Below, piece after piece: positions 36,651 through 48,818 of a DNA stretch of 64,000 nucleotides (position 1 is its first letter; every line of letters starts with the position of its first letter). Below the pieces are notes generated by a model, which did no database searches, was not told where the DNA came from, and worked only from the letters and a program-made list of their open reading frames with translations. Source of the DNA: Halicephalobus mephisto (taxonomy: Eukaryota; Nematoda; Chromadorea; Rhabditida; Panagrolaimidae); contig SWDT01000087.1 in assembly GCA_009193035.1 (NCBI GenBank), positions 22,126-86,125 on the forward strand, read 5' to 3'. A program made the translations under genes and the position numbers.

Positions 36651-37259
36651 GAGTAAGATTCTAGAAGAGTTCAGAATTCTCAAGAAGATTCTAAAACTTT
36701 AAACAATTTTTCACTAGATTCTAGAAAAACTGAAATATTTTCTTAGATTCTAGAAATTATTGTAAATCGTCGGAAAATTCCAGAATCTTCAATTGAATTC
36801 TGAAGAACTGTAGAAACTCGAAGAAGATTCAGAATTTTTCACTAGGTTCTAGAAAGCTCCAGAATATTCTCCCGGATTCTGGAAACTTTCATGAAATTTC
36901 GAAATTTTGGAAAATTATAAAAATTTGAAGAAAGTGCTACAGAATTCTAAGATTCAGAATCCACCACTAGATTACAGTAGACTTCAGAATTTTCAACGAA
37001 CTTGAAGCAGTGAAAATTCCATTCGGAACTCGACGAAACTAAAACCACAAACTTTCCGTCAGAAACGGCACTTTCACAAAGTTCTTTTACCTAGTCATCT
37101 TGAGCCCCGGAGGCGGAGCGAGAAACCAACTCAAAAGTGGGTTGGAGTTTTTCACAGATTAGAACGGATAGCAAGTTCTGACATCATGCTATTGTAGTTA
37201 ATGCGATACGGATTTCCTCTAACGACGGGGGCAGATAGAACTTCTGAACACACTCTATC

Positions 37260-37900
37260 AAACAGTACCTTATACATAAAGTACCTTATATATAAACAAC
37301 GCTACAAAACTTGATTTCACATATAAAAACAAGCACATGATATATAATGTATGGATACGTTGAAATTATTTTGATGTATCGGATACATTAAGTTCATATC
37401 GATGTATTGTTTATAATGTGTTGGTAGATTAAAACGGTTCTGATTTACTAGATACATTATATTCAATGCATTGATTTATTAAGTTGATATAAGACGCATT
37501 GTTTGTAACATGTCGGTAGATTAAAACGGCTCTAACTTATCAGATACATTATATTTAATTTACCGAATAAATTGAATACAATATATCCGATATGATAGAG
37601 CTGTTTTACTATATTGATTATATTCAACGAACTGATATAATACCTAATATATCAGTACATTGAATACAATATATCCGATATATTAGAGCTGTTTTAATGC
37701 ATTGATTATATTCAATCCACTGATATAATACTTAATATATCAATGCATTGAATACAATCCACCGATATCAACTTAATGTATCGATACATTAGAACTGTTT
37801 TAATGCATTGATTATATTCAATGCACCGATATCAACTTAATATATCGGTACATTGAATATAACATACTTGATACATAAAAGCTGTTTTAGTGTACCCTTT
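37260..37900. repeat. left arm of a distant inverted repeat
   Basis: Units around 60-80 bp built from TTGAATACAATATATCCGAT, TTTTAATGCATTGATTATAT and GATATCAACTTAATATATCG. The right part is the reverse complement of 40855-41000, so this array and 40850-41480 form an inverted pair about 3 kb apart. Confidence 0.8.
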
Positions 37901-38019
37901 TGTGTGCAAAATGACGGAAAATATTACCATCCTAGCAGGGGCTTTCATGGCAAGAATTCACATTCAGTTTCATCTCAGTGATTAAAGGATATCAATCTTA
38001 GATCTAAAAAAATAAAAAA

Positions 38020-39300
38020 TTGACCTTAGCACGAATGTTTAGGATTTTCCAGTCGAGACCAACAAATGAAAAACTTTAGTTCATGTGGTTTTAAATAAGT
38101 TAAAAAATATATTTTTATAAAAAGTAGAATTCTTAGATATAAAATTCCACGAAATTGTCTCAACACGAATGTTTAGAATTTTCCAATTAGGACCAAAAAA
38201 TGCGAAATTTAATTTTTTTTTATTTTACAAGATTTCAAGTTTTTTTAATATCCTCTTCGAAATTTATGAAATACCCTGTAATTTTACTCAACTACCGTAA
38301 TCCAGCAATTTTCGAAATGATGAAATTTTTTAAAAATAAAAATAATTATTTTAATTTTTATAAAATTAGATTTTAAAATTTAAAATTCCTAAAAAGATGC
38401 ATTTTTTATCAATCGAATTTTTAAAACTTTTTTGGCACTTTGTCTCCATTGCCAAAGCCGAACCGAATCTCATTACGATAACAAGAAAAAAAAATATAAT
38501 TTTTTAAAGATTTTTTTGGTTTTGAAAATTCCAAAATTAACTTTCGTTTTTTCATTCAATTTTGAACGTAATTAAATTTTTCAAAATTTGAAGTCTGCCG
38601 AAGTTTCGAAATTCAATAAGAACTTTGGAATAAAAATAAACTTTTTAAAACACATAATTAATTGGAAATAATTAAAATTCAAAAAGACTATTTTGCCAGA
38701 GGCGAACTTCCTGGATTACAGTATCGGGATAAGATTACAAAATAACATAGGGGATTTTCGAAATCCTGGATGATTTTAGGATTCTGGGAAATGATAAAAA
38801 TAAATTTTAGAATCTTTGGTCTCGACTGGAAAATTTTAAAAATTCTTGTCGAGACAATTTTGTGAAATTTTTGAATGAATATCTTTAATTTTTATAAAAA
38901 TGTAGTTTTTTGACTTTTTAAAATCACCTAAAAACTGAATTTTACATTTTTTGGTCTCGACTGGAAAATTTTAAAAATTCGTGTTGAGACAATTTCGTGG
39001 AATTTTCTATCTAAGAATTCTACTTTTATAAAAACATATTTTTTAACTTCTTTAAAATCACCTAAAAACTGAATTTTACATTTTTTGGTCTCAACTGGAA
39101 AATTCTAAACATTCGTGCTAAGATCAATTTTTTATTTTTATTAAATCTAAGAATTCTATTTTTTATAAAAACATATTTTTCGTACTTTTTGGAATTGCAT
39201 AAAACTAATTTTCAAATTTTCAGGTCTTGACTGGAAAATTTTGCAAATTGAAAACAAAATTTTCTTGGAAGTTTTGGAAACCATTTCCAATTCATAAAAT
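38020..39300. repeat. TTTGGTCTCGACTGGAAAATT dispersed units
   Basis: Several 100-150-bp units contain GGTCTCGACTGGAAAATTTT and then AATTCGTG(T/C)(T/C)GAGACAATTT, two halves that are roughly inverted (GGTCTCGA and TCGAGACA). The same family occurs at 17960-18600, 53550-54030 and 60520-61310. No gene is visible. Confidence 0.75.
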
Positions 39301-39499
39301 AATAGAATTTTTGAAGTCTTGGATGAGGGTTAAAGAATATGACATTTATTTTTCCGCAAGTTCAGAAACAGGAAAAAAAGGATCGGTTCACATGCGGGAT
39401 TAGGCTTTAGTAAACATTTAACTGGGACATTTCTGGAGAACTTCAAATTGGGAAAAGTCGACAAAAATAGAAATTTTAGATTATTCAAACCCAAAATTT

Positions 39500-39960
39500 G
39501 AAATATTATATATTATAAAATTTTTTGCGAAATAGTCTAGACATGAATTTTCAGGACTTCCTAAGAAGCTCTAAAATTTAGGTAAAAAAGAAGAGAGTGA
39601 GACAAAGGAAGAGAAAGAGGAAATGAGAGAAAGGGAGAGAGGAAGAGAAGGAGCAAATGAGAGAGAGTGAGAGAGAAGAAGAGAAAGAGGAAATGAGAGA
39701 GAAGAAAAGAAAGAGAACGGAAGAGAGATAAAAAGGAAAAGAAAGAAAAAGGGAAAATGAGAGAAAAAGAAAGAGAATGAGAGAAAGGATGAGAGAAAAG
39801 GAAAAAAAGAAAGAAAAGTGAGAGAAAGAAAAGAAAAAGAACGCGCGAGTCGATTTGAGTTGCCAGGTTTACCAAATTTCTCACTTCTCTTTCTCTCTCT
39901 CCCTTTGCCCGGGAATTCAAAAATTCCAAAAAATTATCGTTTTTTATTTCATATTTTCTT
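39500..39960. repeat. polypurine tract and left arm of an inverted pair
   Basis: About 260 bases (39581-39840) are almost purely A and G on the plus strand (GAGAGAGTGAGAGAGAAGAA), followed by CGCGCGAGTCGATTTGAGTT and CCCGGGAATTCAAAAATTCC. The whole block is the reverse complement of 45110-45540. The 152-codon minus-strand frame here is a low-complexity artefact. Confidence 0.85.
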
Positions 39961-40849
39961 GTAAAATAAACGAAATCGGATGTATTCCGCCCCTTTCCGG
40001 ATAAGATACAAGGTCTCAATTACCCACTCAAATGACATCTGTCAACATCTTCGGTTTTAATTTCGCAAAAAAATTTACGATAAATCAAATAAAAAAATTT
40101 TTTGATAACGTTAAAAAATTCGGAAATTATTCTAGAAAAATAAAAACTAATCAAAATAGGGGTTTTTTTAAGTAAATCGATTTAAAAAAATTTTTAAATA
40201 AAAAAAATTTAAAATTAAATAAAAAAAATTTAAAATTAAAAAAAACTAAAAGTTTAAAAAAATTTTAAAATTTAAAAAAAAACTAAAAAATAAAAAAAAT
40301 TTAAAATTTAAAAAAAAAAAAATAAAAAATTTTTAAAAAATAAAAAAAGTAATTATTTCAAAAATAACAAATTCAATTTTCAATGTTGACATTTCCAGAA
40401 ATGAAATCACAAAATTTAGAAAAATAGAATATATTTCAACTTTTACAACTAAATTAAATTGAAAACTTTTTTAAAGTTAAAAAACTCCGAATTTTTCGAG
40501 GATAACTTTTGACTAAAAACGGAAATCCCATTTGTAACTTTGTTGTTCCTTAGTGAAGTCACTAAAACGAAAATTTCAATTTTGTTTTATATTTTTTAAT
40601 TTTTATACAAAAAATTGCACAATTCTGTAATTTTACAAAAACAAAGAAATTTTTATAAATCACAAAAAAAGTTAATTACGATAAGCAGTAATTCTAATAT
40701 TTAATGTGACTTCAGTCACTGTTATATTTAATAGAAAAAGCCTCTTTCAACTCTTGCCGAAGTTGGTAGATATCCAAGAAATTCATAACTTTTTGTTTTG
40801 AGCGACATTCGTCAAACAGATCATTCCGACACTCTCTAATTCCATACAA

Positions 40850-41480
40850 AGGGTACATTAAAACAACTCCAATGTATCAAGTATGTTATATTCAATGTAC
40901 CGATATATTAAGTTGATATCGGTGCATTGAATATAATCAATGCATTAAAACAGTTCTAATGTATCGAATATATTGTATTCAATGCATTGATATATTCAGT
41001 TGATATCGGTGCATTGAATATAATCAATGTAGTAAACCAGTTCCAATGTATCGATACATTAAGTTGATATCGGTGGATTGTATTCAATGCATTGATATAT
41101 TAAGTATTATATCAGTGAATTGAATATAATCAATGCATTAAAACAGTTCTAATGTATCGGATATATTATACTCAATATATCGATACATTCAGTTGATATC
41201 AGATATATTGTATTCAATGTACTGATATATTAGGTATTATATCAGTTCATTGAATATAATCAATGCATTAAAACAGTTCCAATGTATCGGATATATTATA
41301 CTCAATATATCGATACATTCAGTTGATATCGGTGCATTGAATATAATATATCTGGTAAATCAGAACTGTTTTAATATACCGATTTACTGTATACAGTGCA
41401 CTAAGATCAACTTAATACATTGATACATAAAATATAGCTCATCCGATATAGCACAGCCGGTTTAATGTATCCATTTATTA
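40850..41480. repeat. right arm of a distant inverted repeat
   Basis: Units such as TAAGTTGATATCGGTGCATT, GAATATAATCAATGCATTAA and AACAGTTCTAATGTATCGGA repeat about eight times and mirror 37260-37900. The interval 40000-40850 is simple AT sequence with a less AT-rich piece near 40500-40560 and 40690-40850, without a supported gene. Confidence 0.8.
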
Positions 41481-41589
41481 TATACCGTGCATTCATTTTT
41501 TCTATGATAGTACATTTCCACACGGTTTCATAATGACACTTGATAATAAAAAAAATGGACACACTAATAGGCAATGAAAAAAATATAAA

Positions 41590-42021
41590 TACAGTAGAAC
41601 TTGGATATAAGATACCCCCGTTATAACATATCTCTCGCTATAGCATACGGTCTGAGTGAGTTTGGTTAGTCTGTCTTTAAATTCACCCCCGCTATAATAC
41701 ATCCTTTCTTATAACATAGGTTTTCCCCGATCCCAAGGGAATACCTTATATCCAAGTTCTACTGTATTTTGAAATTCCTAATCTTGAAATACAGTAGAAC
41801 TTGGATATAAAATACCCCCGCTATAATACATCCTTTCTTATAACGTACGTTGGCCCGGTTCCAAGGGATATTTTATATCCAAGGTCTACTGTATTTCGAA
41901 ATTCCTAAACTTGAAATACAGTAGAACTTGGATATAAAATACCCCCGCTATGATATATCCTTTCTTATAACATATACTTTGCCCGGTTCCAAGGGATATC
42001 TTATATCCAAATTCGACTATA
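41590..42021. mobile_element. three tandem short inverted-repeat elements (pogo/Tigger-like ends)
   Basis: Three copies lie at 41590-41766, 41790-41893 and 41917-42021. Each starts TACAGTAGAACTTGGATATA and ends in the reverse complement (TATATCCAAGTTCTACTGTA; the third end is degraded). TA dinucleotides bound each copy, as for TA-targeting Tc1/mariner/pogo-type elements. The internal part holds ACCCCCGCTATAATACATCC. No transposase is present, so they are MITE-like. Confidence 0.75.
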
Positions 42022-42029
42022 TTTTGTTT

Positions 42030-43440
42030 TTCTATTTCATCCTTATACTGTACTGTAAAGCACAATTATTTTTCTATAATGGCTTCACTAACTTCAAATT
42101 TGTTTTAAAGTTTTTTTTGCAACAATTTGATCAATTTTATTCATGAAAAAGTAAAAACGTGATTAAATTCAGTAAAAAAACTAAATAATTAGTTAATCAA
42201 ATTGGGAGGCATTGTGACATTGACATCACTCAAAAAATAAGGTGGATATTTAATCTAATAACAATTCTGCGGAAGTTTCTGGAGCACATAGTGGGAGGTA
42301 TTGAATTTTCTGAAAACTTGGAAATTTTTGGAGGATTTTACAATTTTATAAAAATGATGATTTTTTAAATTTCAAAACATTTTAGAATTTTACAAAATTT
42401 CGAAATTTTATAAAATTTAAAATTTTACAAAATTCCGAAATTTTTTAATTTTTAATTATTTTATAAAAATTTCAAAATTTTTTAGAAATTTTTGGAATCT
42501 TCAAAAATAAAATTTTTTTTGAGACAAATTTGCAATTTTTAATTTTTAAAATAACACAAAATTATTTTTGACAATTTTTAAAATTAAAAATTACAGTAAT
42601 TCTTCATTTTTGATATTTGGAACGTTTCTACTTTAATTTTCTATTTTTTAAAAGTTATTCATCTGGAAATTTCTCAAAGATCCAATTTAATACATTTCTT
42701 CAAAAAGAAAAATTAAAAGGTTACATAGTCATATCAATTACAGATCAAATTCATCCTACCGTAAGCTTCTCAAAGTGTTTTGTGATTCTTAAAAAAATAA
42801 AATTCCGAAAATAATTTTAAAAAAATAAAATTTCAAAAATATTTAAAAAAATTAAAAATAAAACTAAAAATATTTTAAAAATTAAAAATAAAACTAAAAA
42901 TATTTTTAAAAATTAAAAATAAAATTTCAAAGATATTTAAAAATTAAAAATAAAATCTTAAAAATATTTTTAAAAAATTAAAAATAAAACTTTAAAAATA
43001 TTCTGAAAAAATTAAAAATAAAATTTCAAAGATATTTAAAAATTAAAAATAAAACTTTAAAAATAAATTTTTAAAAATTATAAAAATTTAAATTTCGTAA
43101 ATTTTTTTAAAATGGAAATTTAAAAATTTAAATTATGGATTTCAAATTATATAAGTTGTAAATTAAGGAAATTTGAAACATTCTAAATCGAGAACGGCTT
43201 TTTTGAAGTTAGGCAATTTTTTTGAAGATTTTCTCAAAAAACAAACAATTAGAAATCTTCGTTATTTGATAATCTTGGGAATGAATGACGATTGATACTA
43301 GGCAGAATTTAATTCTTAAATCTCAAAAACGGTATATCATTTATCAAAAATGAAAAAAATCTTAACACGAAAAATTTCAAAATCCTAAAAAATTAAAGAA
43401 ATCTTAATACGAAAATTGAAAATCAAAATTTTTACGACAT
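42030..43440. other. AT-rich spacer without a gene
   Basis: After a partly unique stretch to about 42800, the sequence is runs of AAAAATTAAAAATAAAACTT units. Nothing coding is supported. Confidence 0.6.
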
Positions 43441-43462
43441 TATTTAAGAAATTCTAGGATTG

Positions 43463-43660
43463 TAGGAGAGAGAAAGAAAGAGAGGGAGAAAAGAAGAGAA
43501 AAATGAAGAAAAAGAAAAAAGGAGAGAGAGGGGGAAAAGAAGAGAAAAATGAGGAAAAAGAAAAAAAGAAGGAGAGAGAGGGGAAAAAGAAGAGAAAAAC
43601 GAAGAAAAAGAAAAAAAGGAGAGAGAGAGAGAAAAGAAGAAAAAGAAGAGCACGTGCGAG
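43463..43660. repeat. polypurine tract
   Basis: About 190 bases of nearly pure A and G (GGGAAAAGAAGAGAAAAATG units of 60-65 bp, three copies) end in CACGTGCGAGTGGAGACAGC. It is a diverged relative of 39500-39960 in the same orientation. Confidence 0.85.
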
Positions 43661-43859
43661 TGGAGACAGCGAGAGTCGATTTTGGGGAAATTACCAGATT
43701 TATCGTTTTTTCTATTTTTATAATCCTCTTTCCCGTTGCGCAGGAATTCAAAAACCATATCGACTATTTTTTAAAATTACAGCATTTATAATTATTAAAA
43801 TTGATAAAATTAAAACACAAAAAGAAAATTTAAAAAATTGACAAGTAGAAAAAGTTCCT

Positions 43860-44540
43860 TCAACACGCGATATATGAAATTTCACACTTTTTTGAAGTTA
43901 TTCGTTCCAAAAAAACACTTAAAACAACAAACGATGGATTCTAAATACACATCATACAAGTTACAGAATGAATCGTAATTTATGCCACAAAAGCCATTTC
44001 GATCAAGTTTCAAATAATCATATATGAAATTTCACACTTTTCAAATTATTGGTTCCAAAAAACCATTTAATAAAAAACAAACTATGGATTATGAATACGT
44101 ATCAGACAAACTGTAAAATGATATACAATTTTTTAGGAAAGTTTATATATAAAAATTAAAAGATTTGATATATCAAATTTTACATTTTTTAAAATTTTTC
44201 TTCTTTAAAGGAAAATCATTGAAAAAAGATGTTGGATTATGAATAAATATCAGATAACCTATAAAATGATATGTAACTTGTTTTATAGAAGTTTATATAT
44301 AAAAATAAAAAACTTAATATATCAAATTTTACATTTTTTAAATTTTCTCTTTTTCAAGGAAAATTCATTGAAAAAAATGTTGAATTCTGAATAAATATTA
44401 AATAACCTATGAAATGATATATAACTTGTTTTATAGAAATTTATATATAAAAATTAAAAAACTTGATATATCAAATTTTACATTTTCTTTAATTTTTTCC
44501 TTTTCAAGGGAAAATCACCCATAATTAACTATCATTTCTA
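43860..44540. repeat. ~150-bp tandem repeat, four to five copies
   Basis: Units contain CTTGATATATCAAATTTTAC, CAAGGAAAATCATTGAAAAA and AAATGATATATAACTTGTTT. The first two copies (43860-44100) are more diverged. From 44540 to 45110 only AT-rich sequence follows. Confidence 0.8.
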
Positions 44541-45109
44541 AGCATATACCAGATAAGTTATAAAATATTATACAACTTATTTCGAAAAATTCTTATTTAA
44601 AAATTTTTAAAAACTAATATATAAATTTCTAAACATTTTATTTAATTTTTTTTAAAAAACTTTGATCAAAAATAAACAAAATTTGTAATGGATATCTGAC
44701 AAGTTACAAAATGAGGAAACTAATTTTCAAAAATTATTTTAATTTTGACATGTGTGAAATTTCGCAAATTAATTTTTTTCGTTCAAAAAAAACATTAATC
44801 AAAAAACAAATTTCGAATAATTTTTAAAATTTCTTTTTAATTTTAAATTTTTTATTAATTTAAAAAAATTTAGAAAATTGATATTTAAAAATTTAAATTT
44901 TTTTCTGATTTCAAAAAATAAATTTTCACATTTCTAATAACTTGAAAAATAACTCTATACTTTTTCAAACATTTTTTTAAATAAATTTATTTTTAAAATA
45001 GAAAGTTTTCGAAAATGAAAAATTTCGAAATCGATCCTGTACTTGTGAAAAATTCATAAATCTTTTTGAAAATTCATTTCAAATGAAAATTCCTAAATTT
45101 TCTAAAAGT

Positions 45110-45540
45110 ATTGTAGTTTTTTAAAAATGATTTTTTGGAATTTTTGAATTCCCGGGCAAAGGGAGAGAGAGAAAGAGAAGTGGGAAATTTGGTAAATCTG
45201 ACGACTCAAATCGACTCGCGCGTTCTTTTTCTTCTCTTTCTTTTTCTTCTTTTTCTTTCTCTCATTTTCTTTTTCTCTCTCTTTTTTCTTTCCTTCTTCT
45301 CTCTCACTTTCCCTTTTTCTTTCTTTTTCTCTCTTCCTTTCTCTTCCTTTCTCATCATTTCTTTCACTCTCGCTTCCCCTTTTTCTTTCTTTTCCTTTTT
45401 CTCCCTTCCGTTCTCTTTCTCTTCCTCACTCTCTCCTTTCCTCTTACCTAAATTTTAGAACTTTTTAGAAAATTCTGAAATTCGTGTTTAGATTATTTCG
45501 CAAAATATTTATTTTTAAATTTTACAATAGTATAGATTTC
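45110..45540. repeat. polypyrimidine tract and right arm of the inverted pair
   Basis: The mirror of 39500-39960, beginning TTTTGGAATTTTTGAATTCC and running into about 215 bases of C and T (TTTTTCTTTCTCTCATTTTC). The two arms are about 5.1 kb apart. Confidence 0.85.
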
Positions 45541-46803
45541 TCAAAGGTCTGATTTTTTAATATTTTAAAAAATTCTAATTTTCCGAAAGGTTTAATTTTT
45601 TCTAAGTATTCTAACTTTCCGTGAATCAGAATATCGATCGTTTTTTGGGAAGTTTTAAGGGTCAATTATAAGAAACGACTAACTGAATTATGAATAGAAA
45701 ATTGCTTTCTTGGAAAACTCGGAAAATTAAAAAACAACGGAGATAATTGTACAGATAGTAAAAGGGAAAAATTCTTTTACAAAAAAAACGGAAAATCAAA
45801 AATTTTAAAAATTACACTTAAATAAAAAAATAATTTTCTTCGAAATTTCTGAAGATTTTTAGAAATTGTAGAAAATTTTCGGATTTTTTCTAATTTAATA
45901 AAAAATTATAAAACATTTCAGAATTTAACATATTTCTAGGATCTTCCAGAATTATTATAGAAAATTTCGGAATTTTCAGAAGTTTATAAATTTTAAAATT
46001 TTCGGAATTCTTTATAAATTTCGAAATTTTTATAAATCTTTATAAATTTCGAAGTTTTTATAAATCTTTATAAATTTCGAAATTTTCGGAATTCTTTATA
46101 AATTTCGAAATTTTCGGAAATCTTTATAAATTTTAAAATTTCCAGAAATCTTTATAAAAAATTCTGAAATTTTCCAGAACCTCACAAGTTTCCAGAATTC
46201 AGTAGAAACCTTCAGAATCCTCTAAAATCTAATCCAAATTTTTACAATCAAAAAATTCCAAAATTTTCTAATCTTAAAATTTCTAAAAATCCTCAAAAAT
46301 TTCAAACTTCCAAAATTAAATTTTTCTACTTTCTTCCATAACCTACTTAAATTTAAAAAAACAAAAACTTCTCCTATTTTCAATCCACCACCTACGGTAT
46401 CCTCAGTCCTCCCGATTCCACCTCACCTCTACAAAAAACCACCCAAAGCTGAAAACAAACACTACAGTAATCCAATTATAAATAATCAATTTTCTAATTT
46501 CACTCAATTACGAACAAGTAAATATTTTCAATTTCTCGTTATGCGAATATCATTAAATTACCGTAATTCATTTTTAAAAACTCAACAACCTCGACCAGCA
46601 GGTGTACAAAATCCCGAGTTCAAATCACGTCACTAAATTTAAAAGTGTAAAAAATTACAATTCAAAAATCAGGATTAAAGAACAAAAAGTACAAATATGC
46701 AAAATTCCGTTAAAACAAATGCACACACGTCATGCCAAATCACAATCTTTCATAATTAAAATGAATATTGTACAAGAAAAATCAAATCTAGCTACAAAGT
46801 AAA
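45541..46803. other. AT-rich spacer and 3' flank of the coiled-coil gene
   Basis: 45900-46200 carries short units of TTTATAAATTTCGAAATTTT. The C-rich block 46380-46450 and the region up to 46803 are probably the 3' flank or UTR of the minus-strand coiled-coil gene. No other gene is seen. Confidence 0.5.
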
Positions 46804-48292
46804 TCAATTCTTTTCTGATACAGTTGGCATAGGTTCACGGGTGGTACGTTTCGTGGAGAAAATTCGCTTAATTCGTTTCATAGGAGTCATCTTTTTCTTC
46901 TTCTTGGGAGCACTGGCAGCAATCACCTCGAGATCAGCCATGGTGTAAGTAGCCAGAGCATTCGCTTCTTCAAGGACCTTGTAGGCTTCAGCAGGTTTCA
47001 ACTCTCCAAGCGTAAGACGAGCCATAACCAAACGAGAAGTTAAAACAGCAATCTGTCCATGGTCATCATTAGAAATCAAGGAATCATCTGCCTTATCTCT
47101 GGTCAGCTTTGAAATGACATCCTTGAGAAGTTCAATTTCTGCTTCGTATTTCTTGCACTGTTCTTCGTAGAAAGTCTTGCTCGCGTCCAACGACAGACTG
47201 GTATCGCCCTTCACGGGGCTCTTGACTTCTTGAGCGGAATCTGATTTCTCAGAAGCAACATTCTTCAGTTCCTTGATCTCGAGGTCCTGAAAGAGAAAAT
47301 GATCAGATGCTAATATACTTTAAAAACTTTTTCTCGAATAGTCATGTTCGCAAATTCCAATTCACTTTTCAAGAAGAAATTTTCCTCGACGAGTTCGTCA
47401 TCAACACGGAAAGTTGAGGTGCTCACATCGGTTTCAATTCCCATCTCATCCATCTTGTCCACAATCCTCTTTGACAAAGTGTTCAAATGACAGTGGACAG
47501 CCAGAGCCCGATCGGCCATTTGTTGTTGCGTCTCGTAGATTGTCTTCAACTCACGTTCAGAAACCAGTATGATCTCCATATTCTTTTTCAAAACATCAGC
47601 AAGTCCTTTGGAATGCTCTTCAAATTCAAAGGCTTCAGATAAATGAGCGATCTTTTCCTCGAGTTCCTGGCATCGCTTTTGATGTTTCTGACGTTCAACA
47701 TCCATGATTGTGGAGTAACTTTCACAATCAAGCTTCAGAACCTCGTTTTCGCGCTTAATTTTCACGTTCTCATCTTTGAGACGCTGAAATATAAAGAAAA
47801 ATAAAGGACTAGAAATTTAAGAATAAAGTAAAAAATGAGAAACTAGATGCAAAGTTCAGAATAAAAAGGTTAAAAACAAGATATTATATCTTTTATGTTC
47901 TTCTTTATCAATTGTATTTCCGAATTTATATATAAATCCAAAGGCACAAAAGTGAAAACAAAAAATCATATAAATTTAAAAATAAACTAGAAAGATGCAA
48001 ATTTAGGAATAAAAGGTTAAAAATAAAAGGTTATATATAAATTCGGAGATATAATATATAAGGAAGAATATAACAAATATAAATTCAAGGGTATAAAAGC
48101 AAAAACAAATTATATAAATCTTAGAGTAAAGTAGAAAGATGCAAATTTAGGAATAAAAAGTTAAAAATTAAGAAAACCAACCTCGAGTTCGGTCGTGCCA
48201 CCTACATCAGGGTCCTCATTGGAAGAGTTAGTCATGATCGTCGGAGAAGGAGTCACCTCCGAGGTCCTGGAAGAACAATCTGTCGAGTCCAT
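46804..48292 (-). CDS. coiled-coil protein with basic C-terminal tail
   Basis: Three exons in phase 0, 48292-48182, 47783-47328 and 47286-46804, give 349 residues. Residues 1-37 are Ser/Thr-rich and acidic. From about 38 to 200 there is strong helical, charge-rich heptad-like sequence (RQKHQKRCQELEEKIAHLSE), and another helical block at about 230-300 (CKKYEAEIELLKDVISKL, KPAEAYKVLEEANALA). The tail is highly basic (KKKKKMTPMKRIKRIF), a possible nuclear, membrane or nucleic-acid contact. There is no signal peptide, so it is probably an intracellular structural or adaptor protein. Codon use and splice sites look like a normal active gene. The family is not recognised. It lies 526 bp downstream of the DUF273 gene in the same direction; an acceptor (GTCCATAG ending at 48318) sits 26 bases before the ATG, so spliced-leader addition is possible. 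Confidence 0.75.
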
Positions 48293-48449
48293 TAGGAAAT
48301 ACAGCCACAATTCCAGCCTATGGACAAAAACCAAAAGAAACAAATTTTGAACGTTTTCGTGGTGGGACCTGTGAGCTTCCCATGGGAAACAAGGAAGTTT
48401 GGCAAAAATCAAGCAAAATCCAGTGCGAGTCAAAGTGTTAAAAGGAAAG

Positions 48450-48680
48450 TGGAATTTCGAAATCGATGATTAAGGACATAGGACACCGTTAAAGTAGATC
48501 CTTTTAATTCAGAATTTTCTTTTACATTATAGGATTCAACATGGATATTTTTTGTTCGTTTTGATTAATTATTATTAACTTTTAGTTAATTTTTCAAAGA
48601 TGTTTGAAAAGGAAAAATTCCGAAATAGATGATTAGGGACATAGGACACTGTTAAAGTAGATCCCTTTAATTGAGGATTT
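48450..48680. repeat. ~53-bp direct repeat pair
   Basis: 48453-48511 and 48620-48672 share GGACATAGGACAC(C/T)GTTAAA followed by GTAGATCC(T/C)TTTAATT, between the coiled-coil gene and the DUF273 gene. Confidence 0.75.
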
Positions 48681-48818
48681 CTCTTCCAAGATATGTAAAT
48701 TTCTAAAATGAAAGCGAAGAATAAGGATCCCCGAGGCAATTTCCCTAGCTTTTATATATTTGAAAATCCACACTATCTCAGTAATATTCCGTAATTTTTA
48801 TTTTTATTTTTATTTTTC

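Noticed and set aside
39561..40019. 152-codon minus-strand frame rich in Leu, Phe and Ser
   Set aside because: Translation of a polypyrimidine strand; low complexity with no gene signals.
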